Part shown: one piece after another, positions 34,635 through 43,852 of the stretch
How the letters are laid out: each line of letters starts with the position of its first letter
How positions within the stretch are numbered: the stretch's first letter is position 1
From: Romanomermis culicivorax
Taxonomy: Eukaryota > Nematoda > Enoplea > Mermithida > Mermithidae
Assembly: GCA_963922205.1 (NCBI GenBank)
Contig: CAWUHX010000147.1
Location: 310,001 to 374,000, forward strand
DNA length: 64,000 bases
Direction: 5' to 3'
Notes under the pieces: generated by a model
Told to the model about the DNA's origin: nothing
Databases searched by the model: none
What the model saw: only the letters and a program-made list of their open reading frames with translations
Position numbers and translations under genes: made by a program

Positions 34635-37094
34635 GAGCCTCCAAATCTGCCATTGCCACCCAAGGAGGCGTTGGGCCCCTATGAAAACATGAACGAGTTC
34701 ATTGAAAGATTCAATGAACTTGAATTGACTTGGTTTTTCGAGGAGGATCAGCCACTATTGGAGTACAAACCGTACAACCAAGGTGAAACAAAAGGCGTTT
34801 GGCTAGGGGCTGCATCAAAGTTAGCAGCCAAATCTGAACAAGAGAAGGAAGTGATTGACTTTGATTTGGACCAGTTTCATCAAAATTATGCTAGAGAACA
34901 GGAAATAATACTGGCAGACAAAAACTCGGAGGAGTTACTGTTGAAACTAAAAGGATTTGTTACTGGTAGTTTTGGAAGATTCAGCAGTTTTGCAAACAGC
35001 AATAGAACGGATAGTTATAGTGATTTGATCGATTTCAACTTAGAAGAATTCTTCAATGGCTACAACAATGAATATAAAGCCAATGAAAAGTTTTTAAAAA
35101 ATTGTGAGAATAATAGGTCGAAAAGAAAATTTAAATGTGATTTTGATGATTACGAGAATGACAGTTGTTCTTTGAATATAGAACGCAGATTGTGCATTTG
35201 CAATGTCGAATGCCCAACCCATGAAGGCAGAAGAGATCAATCGATCAAAGCAATGAAACCGGCCAAATTTGTGCCAAGTAAAGGAAAGGTAATGCCTGAA
35301 AAAACCAACATTAAGCGTAGGACTGCCAAAGGCGTCAGAATAGAATCGACGATTTCGGAAAACGAATCGATTTCGGACGATGGCAGCCATCACATAGATG
35401 ATGAAGTGAAAAGTATTTTTGCCACAGTTGAATTCATAAGATGTTGGACAGTGATAGTTCTTTTGCAGATTGTGAAGATGATGCGGGCGATGATTAGATC
35501 AGAAGTTGGTGTTGCAAGTGTTGCAATTGTGTTTTTGTTGCTTCTTAGTAAAACTTGCTTCGCTTATCAAATTTGTAGTGTGTCCAAGAGTGGTCATGCT
35601 TTGGACATTCCTAAGACAGTCGAATGCAAGCCCCCTATGAAAGAGGAAAGGAAACCATTTAGGGTGGATGTGAGCATTTTTGTTCCAAGAACTGACCCTC
35701 TGCAAGCCAAAGCATACAAATGTTTTGTCAGAAATAGGAAAATTTGTACTTTCAACGGATTCTTTGGTTCAAAAGGGGTTTTGAATGATGAAACATTGTT
35801 TGAGTCAGTCAGCAAAGAAGCTTGTCAAACAGCTTTTCGAACAAAAGGCTACAGAAATGAAAAACTCATTCAGATGTCTGAAGGATTTTGGAGTACAAAC
35901 AAATCACTTGAGGTGAACTACAAATGGTGTTGTGCGGAAGCATGCCAGAATGTTAACAATTTCATGATTGAGGAAGGACAGGTTGCCTCATTCAATGGAC
36001 ACAACATTAGTACTGACCTTGGTGATTTGGGCGGCTGCCGCGCCATTGATGGCAGCTGTGAGGCACGCGACGGTGTAATCCTTTGGGATGCTGCCGAGTT
36101 TCAGGCCGTATGCCCAGTGATCTATAAAGGAAAATACACGTCAATATTGAGCAACAAGCATGTGATAGTTGATGAGTTACAAGCAGCTTTGGAGTTGAAG
36201 GATCCCTACCCCTACTGCCAAAATCAATTCACAAATGCTCTGTGGACAAGCCAGGGAATAGTCGTGAAAATACACGGGAAGAAATACAAAGTAACCCCGA
36301 AACCCTATTTGATGGGACAGTCAGAAAATGTTAGTGATTATGATGCAACAAATGTGAAACTAAACTATTTGGAATACAAAATAATCGGGTTGGAAAATGA
36401 TAATTTCCGACAAACATGGATGGAACTGTGCCATCACATACAAAGGTATCTAGATTTGATATGGCAGTTTGTACATGTAGATGCAACGTTAAGTGTCAGG
36501 GCACTATTGCAGCGCAATGATATAACAGCAGAGTTCACAGGAGAAGTTTTGACAGTATGGCCCTGTCGGCAAGTAAACATAAGTAAAATTTATGACACCT
36601 ATAAGGTCGGTAATATGTGTTATAAATATTTGCCTGTGCATGTTGATGATAAACTTTTGTTTGTAGTACCTGGTACAGTAGACTTGATAAAAGATAGTCC
36701 TGTGATAGACTGTGATCATCAGACGGCAGGAATTTTTCGAGATGGGGCAGGTTTCAAAACAAAATCTGGTACTGTACAGGTTAGTACGATTCCAATAGAA
36801 CTAATTTGGAAAGGACAAGCGAAACTTTTTCAGTTCAACAGCCCAGCAATTTTCCATGATCAACTAGGAAATTTGCCCATGACATTTTCATCATTAAAGC
36901 ATTATGTACACAAAATGCAAGAAATGGAAGGGATAGTTAAAAATATAGTGAATTATCAGGCAGATATGTCACTACAGCCAGGTACTTTGTATGAAATGCT
37001 CTCTGGAATAGGGGCCGGCATAGAGAAAAGTGCCATAGGCGCAGGATCAGGGCTAGAACATGTAATTGATGCAGAGAGACGAAATATGAAATAA
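34635..37094 (+). CDS. G3 envelope-like glycoprotein, in frame with gag
   Basis: About 820 codons directly after the gag TAG. Residues 1 to about 260 (numbered from 34653) form an acidic cytosolic-type linker with a Cys cluster (CICNVEC). A hydrophobic signal-like run at about 285-303 (VASVAIVFLLLLSKTCFA) is followed by the ectodomain. Landmarks: CFVRNRKICTFNGFFGSKGV, KWCCAEAC (about 424), STDLGDLGGC (about 450), ITAEFTGEVLTVWPC (about 625), YKYLPV, IDCDHQTAG, FQFNSPAIFHD. Candidate N-glycosylation sites include NKS, NIS and NVS. The membrane anchor is encoded just after TAA 37092. It is Cys-rich, unlike the usual Gypsy envelope; it is reminiscent of chuvirus/rhabdovirus-type glycoproteins, but that is unproven. 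Confidence 0.85.
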   Translation, partial: EPPNLPLPPKEALGPYENMNEFIERFNELELTWFFEEDQPLLEYKPYNQGETKGVWLGAASKLAAKSEQEKEVIDFDLDQFHQNYAREQEIILADKNSEELLLKLKGFVTGSFGRFSSFANSNRTDSYSDLIDFNLEEFFNGYNNEYKANEKFLKNCENNRSKRKFKCDFDDYENDSCSLNIERRLCICNVECPTHEGRRDQSIKAMKPAKFVPSKGKVMPEKTNIKRRTAKGVRIESTISENESISDDGSHHIDDEVKSIFATVEFIRCWTVIVLLQIVKMMRAMIRSEVGVASVAIVFLLLLSKTCFAYQICSVSKSGHALDIPKTVECKPPMKEERKPFRVDVSIFVPRTDPLQAKAYKCFVRNRKICTFNGFFGSKGVLNDETLFESVSKEACQTAFRTKGYRNEKLIQMSEGFWSTNKSLEVNYKWCCAEACQNVNNFMIEEGQVASFNGHNISTDLGDLGGCRAIDGSCEARDGVILWDAAEFQAVCPVIYKGKYTSILSNKHVIVDELQAALELKDPYPYCQNQFTNALWTSQGIVVKIHGKKYKVTPKPYLMGQSENVSDYDATNVKLNYLEYKIIGLENDNFRQTWMELCHHIQRYLDLIWQFVHVDATLSVRALLQRNDITAEFTGEVLTVWPCRQVNISKIYDTYKVGNMCYKYLPVHVDDKLLFVVPGTVDLIKDSPVIDCDHQTAGIFRDGAGFKTKSGTVQVSTIPIELIWKGQAKLFQFNSPAIFHDQLGNLPMTFSSLKHYVHKMQEMEGIVKNIVNYQADMSLQPGTLYEMLSGIGAGIEKSAIGAGSGLEHVIDAERRNMK

Positions 37095-38906
37095 GGACTG
37101 AATACTTTACTAATGGGACCAATTCAGTTGATTTTCAATGCACTTGTTGTTGCACTGGTTCTGTTAATCATTGGATTCATATTCTACTCGGTTATCATTA
37201 ATAGATGCCAGAGTGGAGGTTCATATTTACCAGCAATAAATTTTAATCGTACACAAAGCTTACGGGAAAGCTTTGGAAATGCATTGTTAAGATTAAGCCA
37301 AATTAGGGCTAGACAGGAAAGAAGAAATAGGAGAACTACATCCAATGTGAATGATGATCAAAAGGAAGTAGAGTTGACAGAACTTGCTTCCACCAGTCAA
37401 AAGGTAAAAAATAGTGGTACTGTAATGCTAGTTGGTTCAACGAGATGTCTGAGAACTCCTCATATGACGATAATCCTCAATGATAACTTGAAAGCTAGTG
37501 CATTGATCGACACAGGAGCAGTTTTCTCTTTGATCGATGATGATATCATAAGCAGGTTGCCAGGAGTGAAAATTTGTGAAACAACTTTGAGACCCATTGC
37601 AGCTAATGGAACACACATACCAGTTGATGGTTGTGTAGTCGTAACTGTGAGATGCGGAGATGTATTGGAAACTGTAAACATGTACATTCAGAAGAACTGT
37701 TCAGCTGATGTCATCATGGGCACAAATTTTCTGAATAGATTCAAAAATGTTCAATTTAATTGGGCAGACTCAACAGTAACCTTCAAGAAAGAAAGAATTG
37801 ATTGTTATGGAATGGTATATAATCCACCAGTACAAAGAGGAGCAGTGGTGATGGCGCACGACGTCTATATTCCGGAAAGATCTGTAAGAATGGTTTATGG
37901 GTTAGTGTCAGAAATCTATAGAAAGGCTGCTAAGATCATATTTGAACCCAAGAACGTAGGAGATGTGATTTTCGCCAGATCAATTAGTGCAATCCAAAGC
38001 CCACCAATTCCATTACAAGTAATGAATACTCGAAATTGTGGAGTGGCACTCTACAAAGATCAGATAATTGCTGACGTAAAAGTTTTTGCTGATTATGAAC
38101 AAGAAATTGTGAACATGGAATGTTTGAGTAACCATAATAACAAGAAACAATGGATAGAGGAAAATGCAAAAATAGCTAGTGAGCTATCTCTTGAGGAGAG
38201 GAAGGAGATCGTTGATCTCTTATGCAAATATCCGACATTGTATGCGGTTGAGGATAAAGATACAGGTAGAACAAAGTTAGTAAAACACAACATAAAGATG
38301 GGAGACAGTAAGCCAGTCCGAAAATTTCCTTATCGAACATCACCCAAGGAAAAGGAAATTGTAATTGAAGAAGTGAAAAAGTTGATAGGATATGGAGTAA
38401 TTAGACCAAGTACTTATCCATGGTCAACAAATGTTGTGCTTGTCAGGAAGAAAGATGGTTAACATAGAATGTGTATCGATTTTCGTGGATTGAATGAGGT
38501 AACTAAGAAAGATGTTTATCCTCTTCCAAGAATTGATGACATTCTTGATACACTGAATGGTATGAAATATTTTACAATGTTAGATCAAGCAAATGCATAT
38601 TGGTCAATTCCGATTGCAGAAGTAGATAAAGAGAAGACAGCATTCTCAACACCCATAGGCTTGTACGAATTCAACTACTTGCCTTTCGGTTTGTGTAATG
38701 CACCAGCATCTTTTCAGAGACTGGTGGATGTTTTGTTGTCAGGTCTACAATGGCAGACATGTCTAGTGTATTTAGATGACATTTTAACATTTGCTAAAGA
38801 CCATAAGCAAATGGTAGAAAGGTTAACACAAATGCTAGATAGGCTTAGTGAGGGAAACATGAAGCTGAAGTTGAGCAAATGTAAGTTCAGTTACTTAGAG
38901 ACGTAG
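37095..38906 (+). CDS. G3 env anchor, protease and reverse transcriptase
   Basis: Same frame as env. The first residues carry the Env membrane anchor (FNALVVALVLLIIGFIFYSV, about 37131-37190), followed by a basic tail. The aspartic protease has LIDTGAVFSLID (about 37503) and ADVIMGTNFLNRF (about 37708). RT has WSTNVVLVRKKDG, TAA 38460 (G4 has Gln here), CIDFRGLN, motif A as LDQANAYWSIPI, FNYLPFGLCNAPASFQ, and the catalytic VYLDDIL at about 38767-38787. TAG at 38904 lies where other copies have Glu-Cys. Apart from two stops, all RT motifs are intact. No ATG start is needed if it is made as part of a polyprotein. Confidence 0.92.
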
Positions 38907-40982
38907 TATCTGGGTTACAGAGTCTCAGAAGAAGGAATTTTACCAGATAAGAAAAAGCTAGAGGCAATTGAAACAATGAAAGCACCACGAACAGTAAAAG
39001 AAGTGAAATCGTTTCTTGGATTGATTTCCTATTACAGAAGATTCATTTGGAATTGTGCTAAAATCATGGAACCTTTAACAAAATTGTTGAGGAAAAACAT
39101 GAATTTTGAGTGGACGGAAGATTGTCAGAAAGCATTTGATGAATTGAAGCATAAACTTTTGTCTCCTCCATTGCTGAATCATCCAGATTTCAATAAGCCG
39201 TTTATTTTACAAACGGACGCTTCATTGGAAGGTATAGGAGCTATCCTATGTCAGTTGGACAGTGAAGGTAATGAGCATCCAGTAGCCTATGCTAGTAGAG
39301 TACTTCAGAAATCCGAAAAGAATTACCCTATCACAGAGCTAGAGACGTTAGCAGTTGTAGAATTTGCAAAATACTTCCGACCGTATTTGTATGAACACGA
39401 AGTGACAGTGGAAACAGATCACACAGCAGTCAAGGCAGTGTTAGAAAAGGAAAATCCGTCTTCAAGAATTGCTAGATGGGGATTAGCTTTGTCAGGATAC
39501 AAGCTGATAATTAAACCAAGGAAAGGTACCAAGAATCAGAATGCTGATTGCTTGTCAAGGTTGCCAAATCCTTTGGGTAAAGTACATTTTGACATCGAGG
39601 AAAACGATGTGGTAGAGAAAACCATTGCTACAATTACAGAAGGCAAGAGTAATGGCGTAGATTTGAGCCAGATGCAGAAAATGGACCATGAATTACAAGA
39701 AATCATAAAGAAATTGAATGAACATGATGTAATGGATACTGATGAATTTGTGATTGAAAATGAGATACTGTACAAGATTCATGAAGACAGCAAGAAAATC
39801 GTGCCACAAAAGTTGATAACGTTGATTTTACAGTCATATCATGATGATCTATTAGCAGGTCATTACAGTGCAAGGAAAACTTATGTGGAAATAAGTAAGA
39901 GATATTTCTGGGCAGGAATGAGGAAGACTATTTTCAGATTCTGTGATGAATGTAAGTTGTGCCAGATCAATAAATCGGCTAGAAAGAAGATAGTTGCCGA
40001 ATTAAAGCCTATAAAAGTAACAGGACCATTTGAAAGACTAGGCCTAGATTGTATGGGACCTTTTCCATTGACGGAAAGGGGTAATCGATTCATTGTGGTG
40101 TTCATTGATTATTTCACAAAATATGTCGAAGCTTTTGCTACAGAAAACATAACAGCGCATACGATAGCGGAACTGTTTATCAATGAAATTGTTTGTCGGC
40201 ATGGTTGTCCAAAGATCTTACAATCAGACAGAGGGTCAGACTTTGTGTCATTATTGATGACCAAAATAACAGAAATTTGTGATACACAGAAAGTACACAC
40301 TACAGCTTATCATCCAATGGCAAATGGTGAAATAGAAAGAACGAATCAAACATTGGTTGTGCGAATGAGAATGTACGTGAACCATGATCAATCAGATTGG
40401 GATTTGCATGTACCCTTTGCTAAATTTGCAGCAAACACACATGTGAACGAGTCAACTGGCTTCACACCATTTGAATTGATTTTTGGCAGACATCCAGCTT
40501 TACCAATAGATGCTGCTTTGAACTACCAACCACCATTGTATATGATGGATTTGTTAGGATATGAGCAAGAAATCAAGAGACATTTTACGAATGCATTGAC
40601 AGTCATCCAAAGGCAGGTAGAGAATGCGCAAGAAAAGTACAAGTTTCATTATGATAAAAAAACATGTCATGTTACCTACAAAATTGGAGATTGGGTTCTC
40701 AAGGAGTCACAGGTGGTCAGAAGAGGGTTGATTAAAAAGCTGATGCCGATGTATCAAGGTCCATACAGGGTGACAGGCATCGTTCTTCCAAACATCATCA
40801 TGGAATTGGTCGACGATCCATCAGTTTGCGAGGTTATTCATGCCAATCGTATGAAACCATACCGTAAAAGACAATTGGATGGTCTGGAAAGTCAAAATGA
40901 AATAACGAACACACATCCTATTGATCCGAACATCGAACAATCCAATAACGAGGACTTGTCAAACGAGGACGTTTCAAAATAA
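38907..40982 (+). CDS. G3 RNase H and integrase
   Basis: Continues the same frame to a TAA at 40980. RNase H acidic positions are all present: QTDASLEGIG (about 39211), ITELETLAVV, VETDHTAVK and QNADCLSRL (about 39538). Integrase: a zinc module with GHYSARKT and CDECKLCQ (about 39859-39966), then the catalytic acids in LDCMGPF (about 40046), QSDRGSDF (about 40222) and NGEIERTNQTL (about 40324). A GPY module follows (YQGPYRVTGIVLPNIIMEL, about 40753). The tail is acidic, with a repeated NEDLSNEDVS. No chromodomain. This looks catalytically complete. Confidence 0.93.
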   Translation, partial: YLGYRVSEEGILPDKKKLEAIETMKAPRTVKEVKSFLGLISYYRRFIWNCAKIMEPLTKLLRKNMNFEWTEDCQKAFDELKHKLLSPPLLNHPDFNKPFILQTDASLEGIGAILCQLDSEGNEHPVAYASRVLQKSEKNYPITELETLAVVEFAKYFRPYLYEHEVTVETDHTAVKAVLEKENPSSRIARWGLALSGYKLIIKPRKGTKNQNADCLSRLPNPLGKVHFDIEENDVVEKTIATITEGKSNGVDLSQMQKMDHELQEIIKKLNEHDVMDTDEFVIENEILYKIHEDSKKIVPQKLITLILQSYHDDLLAGHYSARKTYVEISKRYFWAGMRKTIFRFCDECKLCQINKSARKKIVAELKPIKVTGPFERLGLDCMGPFPLTERGNRFIVVFIDYFTKYVEAFATENITAHTIAELFINEIVCRHGCPKILQSDRGSDFVSLLMTKITEICDTQKVHTTAYHPMANGEIERTNQTLVVRMRMYVNHDQSDWDLHVPFAKFAANTHVNESTGFTPFELIFGRHPALPIDAALNYQPPLYMMDLLGYEQEIKRHFTNALTVIQRQVENAQEKYKFHYDKKTCHVTYKIGDWVLKESQVVRRGLIKKLMPMYQGPYRVTGIVLPNIIMELVDDPSVCEVIHANRMKPYRKRQLDGLESQNEITNTHPIDPNIEQSNNEDLSNEDVSK

Positions 40983-40991
40983 GGAGCGGCG

Positions 40992-41398
40992 TGTCAGGGA
41001 AGCCCTGTATACATTACAGTAAACACTGTTGATATTATTATTTGGCATTGATGAATCGTTTTGAATCGTATCTTTCTACTACGCTTCCTTTAATCAGTTT
41101 TACGCCCTGAATTGTACATTTCTGTAACGCCTTTTCCTACCGTATTTTGTATTCTCGTATCCTGTTTAGAACTACAGTATCTACGTACATTTTTTTATGC
41201 TTAGTTTGATTCATATTATTCATCCGTGAAGTTTAACCCACTTTTGATATGTATATAAGCTGTGTATCTTCTTATGTGATAAGTCAGTGTTTAGTCCATA
41301 TTGTATTTGCCACCAGTAAAGTAAGTTAGTAAACTTGCTAGCCTTAGTTTCACCTTCAAACAAGAACCCGAGTCACATTCTGCACTTGGGCTGTGACA
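40992..41398 (+). repeat. 3' LTR of G3
   Basis: 407 bp, about 98% identical to 32377-32783. It is preceded by AAGGAGCGGCG (40981-40991), the probable polypurine tract; G4 has AAGGAGGGCCG at the same place. It is followed by the ACAG target copy and then Polinton sequence. Confidence 0.95.
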
Positions 41399-41498
41399 AC
41401 AGGTACAAATATTGTTGATATGATTTCTGTTGTTGTGAGAATGAGTCCAAAGAGGCAACCTGTATTGGGAACTGATGTATTTGTGAAAATTTTGGTTA

Positions 41499-42287
41499 GA
41501 GAAAATGTACCCAGAGATTGATTTCTTCATGCAGGATTGTTACCTACTGTGTAATACAGAGTTAAAATTAGAACTGATTCGAAATAGTGATGCATTTGTT
41601 TTACAATGTTCGGCTGGTGATGCTGAAAATGCAAAACTTGAAGTCTCACAGATGAAGCTTTTGATAAGAAAAGTTGAAGTTCTTGACAGTGTCGGACTAG
41701 CATTAGAAAAAACAATACTGAAAATACCAGCTAAATACCCGATTAGAAGAGTGCAAATGATGAGCCTCCACATTGCAAGCACCACACAGTCAACTGCACT
41801 AAACACATTATTCAGTGAGGAGATACCTCGCAGAATGATTATAGCATGCACTGATGCAGATGCATATCGTGGAGAGATGAAAAAGTCTTCATTTGATTTT
41901 AAATGCTATGGTATCAGTGAAGTGAAAATTGTTTCTGGTGGGCTCACTTTTCCAGCCACCCCATTTAAACTTCATTTTGCAAATGACATGTATATTCGTG
42001 CTTACGATCAACTTTTTGAAACCCTTGACATTGCCAAGGACAATTAGGGCAATGCAATTACTAGAAGCAATTTTAAATATGGTGAATGATATTTTGCTTT
42101 TGACTTGACCCCTGATGAAGATGATAGTGGACATTGAGATTTAATCAAAGAGGGCACAACTAGTTTTGAATTAACATTCGCAAATAGAATACCTGATACA
42201 GCTATAGAAGTAGTAGTTTATGCAGAATTTGATAACTTGATAATGATTGATAGGAACAGACACATTTTTAATGATTATACTGCATGA
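41499..42287 (+). pseudogene. Polinton major capsid protein, N-terminus deleted
   Basis: C-terminal half of the double jelly-roll capsid protein. The open frame begins right after the upstream gene, with EIDFFMQDCYLL near 41514, and runs through RKVEVLDSVGLALEKT and KYPIRRVQMMSLHIA (about 41734) to MYIRAYDQLFETL (about 41989). A TAG near 42044 and a TGA near 42136 interrupt the final part, which ends NRHIFNDYTA at 42287. The N-terminal region expected of the family is missing; the gene is fused almost directly to the preceding one, suggesting an internal deletion. Identification rests on memory of Polinton capsid families. Confidence 0.7.
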
Positions 42288-42786
42288 ATACTAACCATAT
42301 TTTGAGCTTATTAAACAGTGACCAAGCTCTAAGGCAGATTTTTAATGGAGTTTTCCCCATTGATTGTTTGCCAGCTTGTAAAACTGTGCCAGCTCACTTG
42401 TTGTAAACCTAGACAAGTATGACAAACCTGGTTCTCATAGGGTGGCCTTGTGCATTGATAGAAAACATAATTGTGAGTACTTTGACAGCTACGGGTTGAC
42501 ATCAAATCAGATAGTGCTAAAATACATCAAGGAAAACTGTCGTTCATATAAATATAATGAGAAATGTATTCAACAATACCTGACATTTACCTGTGGTCAA
42601 CAGTGCATTTATTTCTTGCTATGGAGAGTCAGGGGTGTCCCCATGAGGAGTATTACTAATAGCTTGGAACTCAGCTATGCAGATAATTATGTAGCTGGAT
42701 TCATTAATCCACTATTTGGGACAGATACTGTTGTATGTGATGAAATGTTTGTTCGTGATCAGCATGGCAGAAACTATAAAAGTTAG
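42284..42786 (+). pseudogene. Polinton adenovirus-type cysteine protease
   Basis: Maturation protease of the C5 type. ATG 42284 overlaps the capsid stop by ATGA. Catalytic His is in KPGSHRVAL (about 42428), the acidic residue in CEYFDSYG (about 42475), and the Cys with its Gln in FTCGQQCIYFLL (about 42587). A frameshift near 42395 separates the N-terminus from the catalytic part; otherwise it is open to TAG 42784. Length (about 165 residues) and position between major and minor capsid genes fit Polintons. Confidence 0.78.
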
Positions 42787-43395
42787 ATGACTCTAAAAAT
42801 GAGTTATGAAAAATGAATTGTTCACAATTTTCTGTCACTTTGCCAAGCAATGCAAAAAGTGATTTAAGCAATACTGCTGCAAGTTTCACTGTAAGGTTGC
42901 CCCACCGGCTCGTTTTTCACGGGGACTGGTAGTACGCCCTGTGTGAATGTATCTACCCTAATACTTGGTACAATGTTTCACCAGGTGACCATATAATAAT
43001 ATTTTACGATATTCAGAGTAATATGACACATAAACTGAAAATACCATGCACACATTACGAACTTGTCACTGATTTAATCGTAGCTATTCAACAATCACTC
43101 ATAACCCTGAGTGATCAGGAAAAAATTCTATACACACAATTTATTGATCTTTCATACACGAAACTGGCACATGCAGTTGTGTTGAAAATAGACTTAACAA
43201 GGATAAAAAGTTTCAGAATGAGTGATCATTTATTATACATGCTCGGCTTTGAAAAAATACAACTTAAAAAAGATACTGCCAACCCTGACCTGTTGAAAGT
43301 TGCAGCTAAGCACCCATCAGACATGAAGGCCGGATTTGAAAACATGTACATTTATTGTAACATTATTGAGCAGCAGATCGCTGGAGATATTCCAG

Positions 43396-43837
43396 TGTCA
43401 CACACTAGATGACAGGCTCCGCTAAGCTACTTAGGAGTTCAGTCCAAGATCACTTCTTTCTGTTTAACTATTTATTAAGTAGCGCAATAGTAAAATAGTC
43501 ACTTTCGAATACAAATTCAAAGTCGAATAAAAAACAAGAGTATGAACATGAACCGAAGTTACAATGAATGACTCCTGCTTATATATTGTTTTCATATCAC
43601 TGATAAGTCAATTACGCAATAAAGTAAAATATTAACTTACCATAAATTTTATATTATGACCTAATTAATTAGTTATGACCCAATTAAAGTTTCACTTGTC
43701 AAACAAAGTACTTCATGATGAAGCATGATGATAAGTTCAAAAATATTCTAAACAAACATCAAAAAATTGCAACTATAGCTTGAGGTGAAAGTCTAGCATT
43801 AGTGATTGTTTTATGATGCAACAGGGTTTCCCTGACA
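43396..43837 (-). repeat. 3' LTR of G4
   Basis: 442 bp. Read on the minus strand it starts TGTCAGGGAAACCCTG, like the G3 LTR. It is preceded (minus strand) by AAGGAGGGCCG (43838-43848), the likely polypurine tract. It matches 52309-52746 with scattered substitutions and one short indel. Confidence 0.93.
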
Positions 43838-43852
43838 CGGCCCTCCTTAATT

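Larger units (their letters stand above)
32377..41398 (+). mobile_element. Gypsy element G3, near-intact, gag-env-pol in one frame
   Basis: 9022-bp LTR element with 407-bp LTRs differing at about 9 positions (roughly 98% identical). Target duplication ACAG (32373-32376 and 41399-41402). Gag, env, protease, RT, RNase H and integrase share one reading frame from 33282 to 40982, interrupted only by TAG 34632, TAA 37092, TAA 38460 and TAG 38904, with no frameshift. It is the youngest large insertion in the window and the best reference for the family. Confidence 0.95.
31948..41496 (+). pseudogene. Polinton protein between ATPase and major capsid, split by G3
   Basis: The first part is 31948-32376 and the second 41403-41496; the 9-kb G3 element lies between. 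Part one starts at ATG 31948 (LVPHDIGQREELATNVMSNL) and passes a TAA at 32137 and a frame change near 32285 before reaching the insertion. After G3 and one ACAG copy are discounted, the frame continues to a TGA at 41494. The roughly 190-residue, charged, helical-looking protein matches my memory of an uncharacterised family encoded next to Polinton capsid genes. Function unknown. Confidence 0.65.

Noticed and set aside
33282-40982. A reassigned genetic code (UAA/UAG as an amino acid) to explain the few stops in G3
   Set aside because: Stops across the elements include TGA as well as TAA and TAG, and they fall at positions where paralogues have Leu, Glu, Arg, Gln or Trp. That is random decay under the standard code.
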